This document shows positions 1 to 8,445 of a stretch of 64,000 nucleotides of DNA, piece after piece. The translations under genes and the position numbers were made by a program. Origin of the DNA: Phascolarctobacterium faecium DSM 14760. GTDB taxonomy: Bacteria; Bacillota; Negativicutes; Acidaminococcales; Acidaminococcaceae. Location: positions 25,922 through 89,921 of the forward strand of contig NZ_QLTS01000002.1 in the NCBI RefSeq assembly GCF_003269275.1. The letters run 5' to 3'. Below the pieces are notes generated by a model that worked only from the letters and a program-made list of their open reading frames with translations, was not told where the DNA came from and did no database searches. Every line of letters begins with the position of its first letter. Position 1 is the first letter of the stretch.

Positions 1-99
1 TAATACCTCCGGCAAGTCTCCCTCTTTGATAGTACCGGCGGCAATCGCTTTAACCGCGGCAGCTTTAATGGCAGCAGCCAGTGCTTCCTTCATATTCAC
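1..99 (-). CDS. argS: arginyl-tRNA synthetase, N-terminal fragment (cut by window edge)
   Basis: Only the first 33 codons lie in the window. The reading frame gives VNMKEALAAAIKAAA, the usual opening of the ArgS N-terminal (additional) domain, which is rich in Ala and Lys. I place the start at a GTG 9 nt after GAGGAGG. The next in-frame ATG is six bases further on and would have a 15-nt spacing. The gene overlaps the end of the upstream DUF1934 gene by 35 bases; a DUF1934 protein (YwiB) next to argS is also the arrangement in Bacillus subtilis. The assignment rests on that neighbourhood and on a short stretch of sequence, so it is probable but not certain. The enzyme would charge tRNA-Arg in the cytoplasm. 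Confidence 0.7.
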   Translation of the reverse strand, partial: MNMKEALAAAIKAAAVKAIAAGTIKEGDLPEVL

Positions 100-520
100 G
101 CTTGACATCCTCCTCGATTTCCATCTTCAGCTTAAATCTGCTGCGTGTCTGTCCTTCCAGTTCTAAAACATATTCCAAATCGATATGCCAGACTTTGTCT
201 CGGCAATAAACATATAAATACTCTGTCGTCAGCCGCATCGGCAAAGCCAGATATGGAGTCCGGTACATACTTTCACTGACCAGACCTCCGGCAAATTCCT
301 GCCTGCAATCCACCGTGCCGCTGCGTAGAATAATGACTCTCTCATAATCCCACTTGATAGTAGTTTTTGTGCCTGCCAGACCTGCTGCTTCAGATTCATC
401 ATAAAAAACATAATATTTATTATTTTTTTCTGCCAGTCTCCCGTAAGCTGTGGTCTCGATATTTTCCGTCCCTGCGCTGCTGTGTGACTGGCTGTAAATA
501 TGTATTTTCACAGGCTGCAT
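65..520 (-). CDS. DUF1934 (YwiB-like) beta-barrel protein
   Basis: A 151-residue cytoplasmic protein with no signal peptide. The pattern of alternating beta strands and the phrases TAYGRL, YYVFYDES and TRSRFKLKMEIEE fit the DUF1934 family, small calycin-like beta barrels of unknown role. The open frame extends 46 codons upstream, but that part is Arg/Lys-rich and unlike the family. The ATG chosen sits 9 nt after GGAGTG and begins MQPVKIHIYS, which matches where the domain starts. The 3' end runs into argS, so the two are probably transcribed and translated together. Its function is unknown; linkage to argS is the only contextual hint. Confidence 0.75.
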   Translation of the reverse strand: MQPVKIHIYSQSHSSAGTENIETTAYGRLAEKNNKYYVFYDESEAAGLAGTKTTIKWDYERVIILRSGTVDCRQEFAGGLVSESMYRTPYLALPMRLTTEYLYVYCRDKVWHIDLEYVLELEGQTRSRFKLKMEIEEDVKREYEGSTGCCH

Positions 521-703
521 AACACTTTTCACTCCATAAAAACGACTAGAGCTTACTCCCTTTCGCCGCGTTAACCTATGTTCGAAACGGAGCAAGCCCC
601 TCAATGCCTGCACCTTCCTTTCAATAAATAAAAGGAACGGTCTACAAAACTTCTTCAAATATTATATATCAGTGGCCGTATTCAGTCAAGGAAAGGCTGA
701 CTC

Positions 704-733
704 TTGCACCTGCGGTTAAAAAAAGTGTATAAT
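704..733 (+). promoter_or_regulatory. sigma-A-type promoter for putP
   Basis: TTGCAC and TATAAT are separated by 18 nt and lie about 40 nt before the putP start, which has the ribosome site AGGAGGGG. Confidence 0.65.
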
Positions 734-773
734 ATTTATACTGTTTTTGTTGAATTAAAGAGGAGGGGTCGCG

Positions 774-2261
774 ATGCAGCAAGATTGGGGCATCATTTTT
801 GCATTTGGATTGTATTTTTTAGCACTGTTCGGCATAGGGATTTTCCATATGAAAAAAGAACAGGATCTGGCCGGCTATGTTTTAGGCGGACGTAAGGTAG
901 GGCCATGGGTCTCGGCAATGAGTGCCGAAGCCTCAGATATGAGCGGCTGGATGCTGATGGGATTGCCGGGCTATGCGTATGTAGCAGGTGTCAGCGCATT
1001 CTGGATCGCTATCGGCTTGGCAATCGGAACCTGGCTGAACTGGCTGTTTGTGGCTAAGCGGCTGCGTGTTTATACCAAAATAGCCAACGATTCGATCACT
1101 TTACCGGATTTTTTTGAAAACCGGTTCCGCGATAAAACAAAAATCCTGCGTGTCGTTTCGGCAATTTTTATTTTTATTTTCTTTCTTATCTATACAGCTT
1201 CTGGTTTCGTTGCCGGCGGACGCTTATTCAATACTGTTTTTGGACTGCCTTATTTTGAATCACTGCTCATCACGGCAGGCATTGTAGTTTTTTACACCTT
1301 TACCGGCGGTTATGTAGCGGTCTGCCGCACCGACTTCTTCCAGGGCTGCCTGATGTTCTTTGCGATCATCATCGTTCCTGTAACCGGTATTTTTAAAGCC
1401 GGTGGTCCGGTAACAGCCTTTGAAAAACTTTATAATATGAACGCCAACTATTTCAGCTTTTTTACCGATGCTACCGGCGTCACACTAAGCGCTACGGCAA
1501 TTATTTCTCTGCTGGCCTGGGGTCTGGGTTACTTCGGCCAGCCGCATATCCTGGTACGCTTTATGGGCATCAGCTCTGCCAAAGAGATCCCTCAGGCAAC
1601 CCGTATCGCTATGGTCTGGGTAATCTTTTCACTGTTCTTCGCAGTTACGGTCGGACTTGTAGGACGCGTGTTGTTGGGCGATACGCTGACAGGCGTCAAT
1701 GCCGAAACTGTTTTTATGGTTCTTAACAATGAATTCTTCGTTTCCTTCCTGGCCGGCATCATCATTTCCGCTATTTTGGGCGCGATCATGAGTACTTCTT
1801 CCAGCCAGCTGCTGGTAACAGCTTCAGCAATCTCCACCGACTTTTACCAAGCGCTGCTGCGTAAAAATGCCGGTGAAAAAGAACTGGTTTTTGTCAGCCG
1901 TTTATCTGTAATTTTAGTGGCCTGCTGCTCATTAGCGCTGGCTTCCAACCCCAACAACTATATCCTGGAGCTGGTAGCATATGCCTGGGCAGGCTTCGGC
2001 GCCTCTTTTGGCCCGCTTGTACTGTTCAGCCTTTTCTGGCGCCGCACTACTATCAAAGGCGCTATTGCAGGCGTTTTCTTCGGTGGCAGCACAGTGCTTA
2101 TCTGGAAAGAATTTTTTGCTTACACCGATATTTACGAAATCGTTCCCGGTTTCATCATTTCAGCTCTGGCTATTTATGTTGTCAGCCTGCTGGATAAAAA
2201 ACCCGATGCTGCTATAGTCAAAGACTTTGACGTAGCTGAAGCCCATATTCAGGATATGTAA
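774..2261 (+). CDS. putP: sodium/proline symporter (SSS family)
   Basis: A 495-residue integral membrane protein of the solute:sodium symporter family that imports L-proline with Na+. The N-terminal motif ASDMSGWMLMGLPG places an Asp at residue 55 and a Ser at 57, the positions known to bind Na+ in E. coli PutP. Further family signatures are the TGGYVAV stretch near residue 180 and the LGYFGQPHILVRFM stretch near 250. Length is typical (about 500). It is monocistronic: its own promoter lies upstream and a strong hairpin terminator follows directly. It could transport a related substrate, since SSS proteins differ in specificity, but the match to PutP motifs is close. Confidence 0.9.
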   Translation: MQQDWGIIFAFGLYFLALFGIGIFHMKKEQDLAGYVLGGRKVGPWVSAMSAEASDMSGWMLMGLPGYAYVAGVSAFWIAIGLAIGTWLNWLFVAKRLRVYTKIANDSITLPDFFENRFRDKTKILRVVSAIFIFIFFLIYTASGFVAGGRLFNTVFGLPYFESLLITAGIVVFYTFTGGYVAVCRTDFFQGCLMFFAIIIVPVTGIFKAGGPVTAFEKLYNMNANYFSFFTDATGVTLSATAIISLLAWGLGYFGQPHILVRFMGISSAKEIPQATRIAMVWVIFSLFFAVTVGLVGRVLLGDTLTGVNAETVFMVLNNEFFVSFLAGIIISAILGAIMSTSSSQLLVTASAISTDFYQALLRKNAGEKELVFVSRLSVILVACCSLALASNPNNYILELVAYAWAGFGASFGPLVLFSLFWRRTTIKGAIAGVFFGGSTVLIWKEFFAYTDIYEIVPGFIISALAIYVVSLLDKKPDAAIVKDFDVAEAHIQDM

Positions 2262-2271
2262 AAACTGCTTA

Positions 2272-2308
2272 AAAGCACCCGCAGATTTATCTGCGGGTGC
2301 TTTTTTAT
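2272..2308 (+). terminator. rho-independent terminator after putP
   Basis: A GC-rich 12-bp stem (AGCACCCGCAGA with its complement) with a 4-nt loop is followed by a T run. Confidence 0.85.
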
Positions 2309-2329
2309 ATCCTATAAGGCATAAATATC

Positions 2330-2365
2330 ATAAAAAATAACGCCTGCATTTTCGCAGACGTTATT
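2330..2365 (-). terminator. rho-independent terminator of the EamA/AraC pair
   Basis: On the minus strand AATAACGTCTGC pairs with GCAGGCGTTATT (one mismatch) and runs into TTTTTTAT. Confidence 0.75.
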
Positions 2366-2390
2366 TTAAATTTTCTTTTTACAAAATATT

Positions 2391-3305
2391 TTACTTTCCC
2401 CTACCGCGCATATTTGCTTTGACCAAAGCTACAACATCACCTGAAAGCAGCAGTCCTGTCATCGTCAACAGCATACCGAAGGCGATAACCGCTGTGATTT
2501 TCTCATCCAGAACAATAACAGAGGTAATCACAGTAACTACAGGTGCCAGATAAATATAGGCACTGGTCTTAATAGCTCCCAGCAGCTTGACTGCCATATT
2601 CCAGGTCACGAAGCACATCGCCGACGCTCCGACACCTAAAAATAACAAATTAAACAGATTGACAGGATCAGCCAGCCGCTCAAAACCCCAGCGAAAATCC
2701 ATAAACAGCAGTGCCGGCAGCATAAATACCAAACCATACATGAAAGTATGCCGTGTGCTTTGGATGGCATTGTAACCAAATGAACTGATTTTTTTAGACA
2801 ATACAGCATAAACTGCCCATGTAGCAGCTGCCGCTAAAGCCAGAAAATCTCCTAAAGGATTAATCTGCAGTTGTGTAGCACTGTTGAAACTGATCATGGC
2901 GATACCGGCAATCGCCAGTACAAACCCCACTATAAATTTTTTCTGCAGAGCTTCGCCTGCCAAAAAACGACAGGCCAGTAATGCTGTAAAAAATGGTGCT
3001 GTGGCCGTAATAACTCCCACGTTAGACGCAGGAGCATACACAAGCGCAATATTTTCAAACAGATAATACAAAGTAATACCGCTTAATCCGGCACCGGCAA
3101 AGATCCATTCCTGTTTTTTATCAGTCACCTTCAACCGATACGGATAGATCAGAAACAAAACTATCAGCCCCATAATAAAGCGGAAAAACAAAATCTCTAT
3201 CGGAGTAAAGCTGCGCAGCAATACTTTAGTTGAAATGAATGTCGTACCCCAGAGCAAGATCGTTACAAGAGCAAAAAGATGCCCCATCAAAATTTTATTC
3301 TGCAT
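2391..3305 (-). CDS. EamA/DMT-family transporter
   Basis: A 304-residue, about ten-helix membrane protein made of two EamA repeats, each beginning with a Trp-Gly/Trp-Ala turn (LLWGTTFISTK near residue 18; ATWAVYAVLS near 160). The DMT superfamily exports or imports amino acids and other small metabolites. The start follows GGAGAAGCT. It lies 8 nt after the AraC-type regulator on the same strand, so the two form an operon in which the regulator probably controls the exporter. The substrate cannot be told from the sequence. Confidence 0.85.
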   Translation of the reverse strand: MQNKILMGHLFALVTILLWGTTFISTKVLLRSFTPIEILFFRFIMGLIVLFLIYPYRLKVTDKKQEWIFAGAGLSGITLYYLFENIALVYAPASNVGVITATAPFFTALLACRFLAGEALQKKFIVGFVLAIAGIAMISFNSATQLQINPLGDFLALAAAATWAVYAVLSKKISSFGYNAIQSTRHTFMYGLVFMLPALLFMDFRWGFERLADPVNLFNLLFLGVGASAMCFVTWNMAVKLLGAIKTSAYIYLAPVVTVITSVIVLDEKITAVIAFGMLLTMTGLLLSGDVVALVKANMRGRGK

Positions 3306-3313
3306 AGCTTCTC

Positions 3314-4132
3314 CTATTGTTTTACTTTAAAAATATTACGGTATTGCCCTGGTGTCAGACCAATGACCTCTTTAAAAAATTTACTGAAATGGCTTTGATC
3401 GCTAAAGCCGGTCATCAATGCAACCTCAGCAGGCTCCAGGTCCTGAGCAAGCAGTTCCTTAGCTTTGCCGATCCTTATTGTTTCCAGGTAACGATAAGGC
3501 GTGATACCTTCCGTTTTTGTAAACAGCCGCAGCAGGGAATATTTGTTCATACAAGCCACAGCTGCCAGTTCTTCCAGCGTCACTTTTTCTGTATAATGCC
3601 CCAGCAGATATTCTGTTACTCTGCGTACAGGCGGGGCTTTCGCCTCGATAGAGGTTTTACTGATACCGGCAGCAACAAGCTGTTCCAGCAAAAAATAAAA
3701 AGTTTCTTCCTTCACCAGGTCTTCCCGTTCCTGCATAATCATTTGATGCAGTTCACGCAGGAGTGATCCAGACAATTCGTCACCGCGTAAAACAGGGCTG
3801 GCAAACAGCGGCACTTCCTCACTGCCTGTCAATTCCTGCATAAACTGACTCATAATCTCCGGTTTAATATTCAGGCAGCGCAGATCAAGCAGATCATTAT
3901 CCATTGGTTCGCAGTTATGCGGCACGCAGGGATTGAACAGCAGCACATCACCGGTAGTTATATAATAATCCACATTATCGTAGCACATATGACGCAGGCC
4001 ACTCTTCTCAACAAACCCGAGCACATAATATTCGTGAAAATGCTGCGGGAATTTCTGCAGGATTCCCTGAAACCAATAGGCTTCTATCTGCAGTTCTTTA
4101 TCATATTTTACAAAACGTTTTTCATTTTTCAC
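3314..4132 (-). CDS. AraC-family transcriptional regulator
   Basis: 272 residues. The N-terminal half (about 15-110) has the cupin-like sensor pattern with an HFHEYYVL core, and the C-terminal 100 residues form the double helix-turn-helix of AraC proteins (VTLEELAAVACMNKYSLLRLF, and near the end FSDQSHFSKFFK with GLTPGQYR). The start is a GTG six nucleotides after AGGAG. The gene shares an operon with the EamA transporter, a pairing that is common in bacteria; regulation of that transporter in response to its substrate is the simplest inference. The ligand is unknown. Confidence 0.9.
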   Translation of the reverse strand: MKNEKRFVKYDKELQIEAYWFQGILQKFPQHFHEYYVLGFVEKSGLRHMCYDNVDYYITTGDVLLFNPCVPHNCEPMDNDLLDLRCLNIKPEIMSQFMQELTGSEEVPLFASPVLRGDELSGSLLRELHQMIMQEREDLVKEETFYFLLEQLVAAGISKTSIEAKAPPVRRVTEYLLGHYTEKVTLEELAAVACMNKYSLLRLFTKTEGITPYRYLETIRIGKAKELLAQDLEPAEVALMTGFSDQSHFSKFFKEVIGLTPGQYRNIFKVKQ

Positions 4133-4199
4133 CGCAGGCTCCTTTTTCTTATCCTACCAAAAATCTACCGTGCCATCTTGTATAATATTGACTGCAATT

Positions 4200-4229
4200 A
4201 TAAAAGAACCTGCGTAAAACGCAGGTTCT
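4200..4229 (-). terminator. rho-independent terminator
   Basis: A perfect 10-bp stem, AGAACCTGCG with its complement, and a 5-nt loop are followed on the minus strand by TTTTA. It ends the 147-residue unknown gene. Confidence 0.8.
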
Positions 4230-4234
4230 GGCAA

Positions 4235-4678
4235 TCAACGCATATTTTCGATAAAATCTTCAAAATTATTGATGAGAATCGGATGACCTACGACCTTTAA
4301 ATCACGCAGGTGCGTACCATAAGATTCATAAATATTTTCAGCAAGCTCCATTTTCAGACCTTCTTTGACATATTCTTCCATCATTTTAACGATAAAGCGG
4401 TTGATCTCTCCTGTTTCCGGTTTAACATTGAGCGGAATGATACGTTCTTCGGGTTCGTAGCTTTCGACAGTCACATCCCAGCCTCCGGGAATAGGCGGCA
4501 GCCGTTTTGCCAAAATCATATACTCAGGCGAAAACCCTACATACGCATCTAATTTATTTTGTAATTTTGCTTTCGTAACAGGATAACCGTTAGCATTGCC
4601 CCATTTAACTATTTCATCACAAACTTCGTTGTTGTGAATAACACTGGAAAATGTAGTTTTTGCTAAAACTTCAGCCAT
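4235..4678 (-). CDS. conserved-looking hypothetical protein, 147 residues
   Basis: I do not recognise this protein. It is soluble, acidic and mixed alpha/beta, with no signal peptide or membrane segment. A central YVGFSPEYMILAKRLPPIP segment is followed by an Asp/Glu-rich part and a predicted long helix (EINRFIVKMMEEYVKEGLK). The third in-frame ATG is chosen because it sits 7 nt after GGGAGG; the longer start would overlap that ribosome site. It has its own terminator and stands alone between the AraC and DUF3100 operons. Clean start, stop, ribosome site and terminator make it a real gene. No function is proposed. Confidence 0.7.
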   Translation of the reverse strand: MAEVLAKTTFSSVIHNNEVCDEIVKWGNANGYPVTKAKLQNKLDAYVGFSPEYMILAKRLPPIPGGWDVTVESYEPEERIIPLNVKPETGEINRFIVKMMEEYVKEGLKMELAENIYESYGTHLRDLKVVGHPILINNFEDFIENMR

Positions 4679-4784
4679 AATCATACCTCCCATATGGTAA
4701 AATTCTAACTTCTATTGTACTTTATCTTGCCGATAAATTCAACTCATTCGCTTTTACCTCTGTAAATTTAGTAACGTGGTCAAA

Positions 4785-4811
4785 GAAAAAGCACTGGCCA
4801 AAGGCCAGTGC
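4785..4811 (-). terminator. rho-independent terminator of the M20-DUF3100 operon
   Basis: A perfect 9-bp stem (GCACTGGCC with its complement), a 3-nt loop and a T run on the minus strand. Confidence 0.85.
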
Positions 4812-4827
4812 CTGAAAATACTGCTGA

Positions 4828-5274
4828 TTAAATCTGTCCCAGTGCCTTCAAGATAGTCTGCGCAATAATCGCGCTGCCGATATAAGTGCCTGTAAAAACT
4901 ACACAGGCAACTACAACGATCCGCCAGCCGCTCTTGGCAAAAGCATCAAGGTCTTTGCCGATAGCGATACCGGCATAAGCGAGAATCGGAGTACAAAGCT
5001 GTAAAAAGCCTACTTTTTTAACAGCTTCATTGATCACGTCACTGCCGGGCATAGTCGGATAAGTCAGGATACAGCCCAAAGTTACGATATAAGCAACAGC
5101 AGGGATACGTCCCGGCAAATATTTTGCCAGAACAACACCGGCAATTGCCAAAAATATTAAAAATAGCAGACCGGGAATTGCTTCCACGATAGTATATTTG
5201 GTGCCAATAGCGTTGGCGACAAGAGACATGGCGCCGACAATAAATAATACGATCAGTGTATCTTTGATTTTCAT
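4828..5274 (-). CDS. small integral membrane protein, partner of DUF3100
   Basis: 148 residues with about five hydrophobic helices and almost no soluble part; a short YLPGRIP loop lies near residue 52 and GIAIGKDLDAFAKSGW near 103. Its start codon overlaps the stop of the DUF3100 gene in an ATGA junction, so translation is coupled, and the protein may be the second subunit of one transporter. It ends at a strong terminator. I do not recognise a named family. The idea that it works with DUF3100 rests on the overlap only. Confidence 0.75.
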   Translation of the reverse strand: MKIKDTLIVLFIVGAMSLVANAIGTKYTIVEAIPGLLFLIFLAIAGVVLAKYLPGRIPAVAYIVTLGCILTYPTMPGSDVINEAVKKVGFLQLCTPILAYAGIAIGKDLDAFAKSGWRIVVVACVVFTGTYIGSAIIAQTILKALGQI

Positions 5275-6080
5275 TTTGCAGCATCCTTTCCTGTCGGTTC
5301 AACACCGTATTTGAAGCGGTAGATTTTCTTATACAGCCACTCTGTCAGCGGCAAAGCCATCCAGATGCACATATACAGGCCGTCAAGACCGGAGAGCATA
5401 TTGCTGGCTGCACCAAAGGCAGCGATCTGATCCGCCATCTGCGGATACATAACGCTTAAAGAACCTACAGCAGCAGTCATCATACTGGCAGAGCCGACGC
5501 CGGCTGCCATTGCCAGCGCATAAGGATGGAAGGGCAGGTACGCAGCTGCAAAACTGGCCATAACACCAAAGAAAATAGTCCCAAAAACCGTACCGGCAAT
5601 ATACACTCCCATAACTCCGCGCCCTTCAGCAGAGTCAAGACCATAACGCTCGCCGATCAAAGCTACGTTAGGTTCACGGGCAATGGAGTGAGCCGCACCG
5701 ATAGTTTCACGTTTGAGGCCCAAATAAATAGCCACAGGCACACCGATGAAAACAGTGCCCAGATTACCAAACTCCTGCAGTATCAAAGCCGGAGAAGCCG
5801 CCAGAATTTTAGGCAGCGTCGGCCCAACCAAAGTACCGTAACGTGCCATCAGCAGCATCAGTGTAATGCCGATCAGCGAGCTTGCATCCAGCATATCCTT
5901 TTGATTAACTACCTTTAAGAATTTAGGTGCCATAAAAATACCCATAATCAGGGCATACAGCATCGGCAGCAGTACAATAGTACCTACGCCGATCTTGAAA
6001 GAAACGTTACCAATCATTTCCGCAATGATGATCAATGCTAAAACGATGGCATGAACTTTAATGTTTTTCACAAAATCCAC
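5271..6080 (-). CDS. DUF3100 family membrane protein, probable permease
   Basis: 269 residues, about eight hydrophobic segments, matching my recollection of DUF3100: a conserved REPNVALIGERYGLDS loop near residue 137 and a Gly/Ala-rich GVGSASMMTAAVGSLSV stretch near 195. It lies between an M20 amidohydrolase and a small membrane protein in one operon. M20 hydrolases of the AbgB type are often paired with a transporter of their amide substrate, so import of an acylated amino acid or similar compound is a reasonable inference, not shown. The start is a GTG; a second GTG three codons on has an equally good ribosome site. Confidence 0.75.
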   Translation of the reverse strand: MDFVKNIKVHAIVLALIIIAEMIGNVSFKIGVGTIVLLPMLYALIMGIFMAPKFLKVVNQKDMLDASSLIGITLMLLMARYGTLVGPTLPKILAASPALILQEFGNLGTVFIGVPVAIYLGLKRETIGAAHSIAREPNVALIGERYGLDSAEGRGVMGVYIAGTVFGTIFFGVMASFAAAYLPFHPYALAMAAGVGSASMMTAAVGSLSVMYPQMADQIAAFGAASNMLSGLDGLYMCIWMALPLTEWLYKKIYRFKYGVEPTGKDAAK

Positions 6081-6117
6081 CTTCCCTTTTCCATCATTTT
6101 CCTGTTACAGCTTATAA

Positions 6118-7434
6118 TTACTGAAAATATTTATCAAGCTTGGCGATGTATTCTTCTTTTGTCAGCAGCGGGTGGTGCTCCGCTTTGATCTGACGCGCCA
6201 ATTCGGCATCGTCGGCCAGCAAATCAATGATCATCATCGCAAAAGCCTTAGCAGGCAACAATACAGCATGCTTAAAATCGACTACATGAAAATCTGCCGT
6301 ATGCAAAAAGCCGTCGACCCCGCCAATAAAGGGATGAATAACCGGCAGTAAATGCGATACGTCACCCATATCAGTTGAAGCACTGAAATGTCCGGCGTCT
6401 TTAACTGCTACATTGGGTTCGGCAATTTTAGCATTGGTTACGAACAACTCGTTCAGCCTGTTATTGCAGGCCAAAGGCAACTGCCCCGGCATCGTGGCAA
6501 TAACCGTCTGTGCTCCTACGGCATCGCCGCCGGCTTTCAATGCAGTATCCACCTTTTTATGAGTCGCTTCGATCGCTTCCATGGTTTTAGCGCGTACATA
6601 GGTCTCGATCCTGACATCGGCAGGAACAGAGTTTACTAAGTCGCCGCCTTTAGTAATGATCGGATGAACACGAACAACGTCTGCTTCACGAAAAGTTTCA
6701 CGCAAAGCGTTGATTCCCATCAGTCCCAGCATAGCCGCATTGAGAGCATTAATACCTTGATCAGGCGCATCGGCTGCATGAGCTGTTTTACCTACATACT
6801 GAATTGTTTTACCAATAAAGCCGTTGCTGCTTTCACCAATGGATACAGTTGCTGCCGGCATATTTTTATCAGCATGCATCTGCATCGCCATATCGATATC
6901 GTCAAAAGCGCCTTCATAAATAAGTTGCCCCTTGCCGGTAAGAAAATGTAGTTTGCCTTCTTTGATCAATTTGTTGCGGTAAGCAAGTTCTACATACTCC
7001 TCAGCAGGAACGCCAAAAAATACGGCATCGCCTGATAATTCACTCAAAACACCAGACTGCGTAATCCCGCAGGCTACAGCAGCCATTGTTGCAACCTGTA
7101 AATTATGGCCGCAGGCATGCGCCGCACCGGTCAGAGGATCTGCTTTACAACTGTCCGGACACCCTATCGCATCCAGTTCGCCCAACACTGCCACAGTAGG
7201 TCCGGGACGTCCGCTTACAACGCGGGCTTTGACACCCGTCAGGGCCAAACCAGTCTGAGGTGCCAAACCTAATTGCTGTAAAAAAGCAGTGACTTTAGCT
7301 GCTGTTTTAGTTTCTTTAAAGCCAAGTTCCGGTTCCCTTTCGATATCCTGCGCTAAAGCTTCGACTTTAGCGGCCCAGGCATCAATAGCGGCGCATACTT
7401 TTGCTTTCATCACATCTTTGTCCGTAATAAACAC
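6118..7434 (-). CDS. M20-family metallo-amidohydrolase (AbgB/IAA-amidohydrolase type)
   Basis: 438 residues. Family motifs are visible: GELDAI (near 86), GAAHACGHN with its metal-binding Cys and His (about 103-111), GVPAEE (about 141) and a catalytic-domain HTADFH near 380. Such enzymes hydrolyse amide bonds in N-acyl or aminobenzoyl amino acids in the cytoplasm using two divalent metals. It is the first gene of an operon with DUF3100 and a small membrane protein; 37 nt separate it from the next gene, with no terminator. The start is uncertain: the GTG used overlaps the GAGG element, and the first ATG (at 7410) is 23 nt from it. Confidence 0.85.
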   Translation of the reverse strand: MFITDKDVMKAKVCAAIDAWAAKVEALAQDIEREPELGFKETKTAAKVTAFLQQLGLAPQTGLALTGVKARVVSGRPGPTVAVLGELDAIGCPDSCKADPLTGAAHACGHNLQVATMAAVACGITQSGVLSELSGDAVFFGVPAEEYVELAYRNKLIKEGKLHFLTGKGQLIYEGAFDDIDMAMQMHADKNMPAATVSIGESSNGFIGKTIQYVGKTAHAADAPDQGINALNAAMLGLMGINALRETFREADVVRVHPIITKGGDLVNSVPADVRIETYVRAKTMEAIEATHKKVDTALKAGGDAVGAQTVIATMPGQLPLACNNRLNELFVTNAKIAEPNVAVKDAGHFSASTDMGDVSHLLPVIHPFIGGVDGFLHTADFHVVDFKHAVLLPAKAFAMMIIDLLADDAELARQIKAEHHPLLTKEEYIAKLDKYFQ

Positions 7435-7654
7435 CTCGCTTTGAAATAGTATACACTTTATTCTTGTAAATCGCTTTTAATTATAGCATAAATACTATCA
7501 GTGGTACAGGTTTAATTCTCAGCATTTTGTTTGATTATGAACTTTTATTTCTTTAAACTTTACCACAACTTACAAAATTTTACAATTCCATTATATTTTG
7601 TATATTTTATTCATATTTTTAACTTTCTGCGATAATGTCTGTCATTGCAATAAT

Positions 7655-7683
7655 TTGCATTGGAAAATACCCTGTGCTAAAAT
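7655..7683 (+). promoter_or_regulatory. sigma-A-type promoter for cysE-gltA
   Basis: TTGCAT and TAAAAT at the ideal 17-nt spacing, with an extended -10 TG. The leader is only about 45 nt and holds no T-box or other riboswitch. Confidence 0.75.
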
Positions 7684-7731
7684 ATATAAGTTAAGAAGTC
7701 ACTTTAAAACTGTTTACGAAAGGAGTCTGTC

Positions 7732-8445
7732 ATGTTAGACCAAATTAAAACCGACATTGATGCAGTTATGCACCGCGATCCTGCAGCCAAAACCAGGCTG
7801 GAGGCAGCACTTTGTTATCCCGGTCTGCATGCTATCTGGCTCCACCGTTTAGCGCATAAATTATACTTAAAAGGCTGGGTACTGATTCCCCGACTGCTTA
7901 ATACATTTTCCAGATTTCTGACCGGTATCGATATCCACCCCGGAGCAACTCTTGGACCCGGACTTTTTATCGACCATGGTATGGGCCTTGTTATTGGCGA
8001 AACCGCAGAACTTGGTTCTAATGTCACGCTCTATCAGGGAGTAACCCTCGGTGGTACCGGCAAGGAAAAAGGCAAACGTCATCCTACGATCGGCGATAAC
8101 GTAGTCGTTTCCAGCGGTGCTAAAGTACTGGGATCCTTTACAGTCGGCTCCAATTCCAAGATCGGCGCCGGTTCGGTAGTATTAAAGGAAGTACCGCCAA
8201 ACTCGGTAGTAGTAGGTGTTCCCGGCCGTATCGTTACCAAAGATGGAGTCCGCATTGCCGCCAGCGATATGAGCAGCCCTGACAGCATGATAGATCTGAA
8301 CCATAACCAGCTTCCCGATCCAGTTGCCGATTACGAAGACCGTCTAGCAGATTATATGGTACGTATGGACAGCAGACTGGAAGAACTGGAAGAAATCATC
8401 AAAAAACATCGCGAGCAAAATGAAAAGCGAGGTAACAACGAATGA
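7732..8445 (+). CDS. cysE: serine O-acetyltransferase
   Basis: 237 residues. It makes O-acetylserine from serine and acetyl-CoA, the first step of cysteine synthesis. The N-terminal helical part is followed by the left-handed beta helix of hexapeptide repeats from about 68 to 180, with the CysE signatures [14 protein letters not shown] and [16 protein letters not shown] (catalytic His and the CoA-binding loop). The C-terminal tail is longer than usual and ends in a charged helix ([15 protein letters not shown]). It overlaps gltA by 4 nt, so the two are coupled. The ribosome site is AAAGGAG. Confidence 0.95.
   Translation: MLDQIKTDIDAVMHRDPAAKTRLEAALCYPGLHAIWLHRLAHKLYLKGWVLIPRLLNTFSRFLTGIDIHPGATLGPGLFIDHGMGLVIGETAELGSNVTLYQGVTLGGTGKEKGKRHPTIGDNVVVSSGAKVLGSFTVGSNSKIGAGSVVLKEVPPNSVVVGVPGRIVTKDGVRIAASDMSSPDSMIDLNHNQLPDPVADYEDRLADYMVRMDSRLEELEEIIKKHREQNEKRGNNE

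Noticed and set aside
3317..3766. 149-codon plus-strand open frame inside the AraC gene
   Set aside because: The minus strand encodes a full AraC protein with all motifs; this frame has no family features.
7684..7731. T-box leader before cysE
   Set aside because: The leader is about 45 nt, too short, with no AGGGUGG-like box or terminator.
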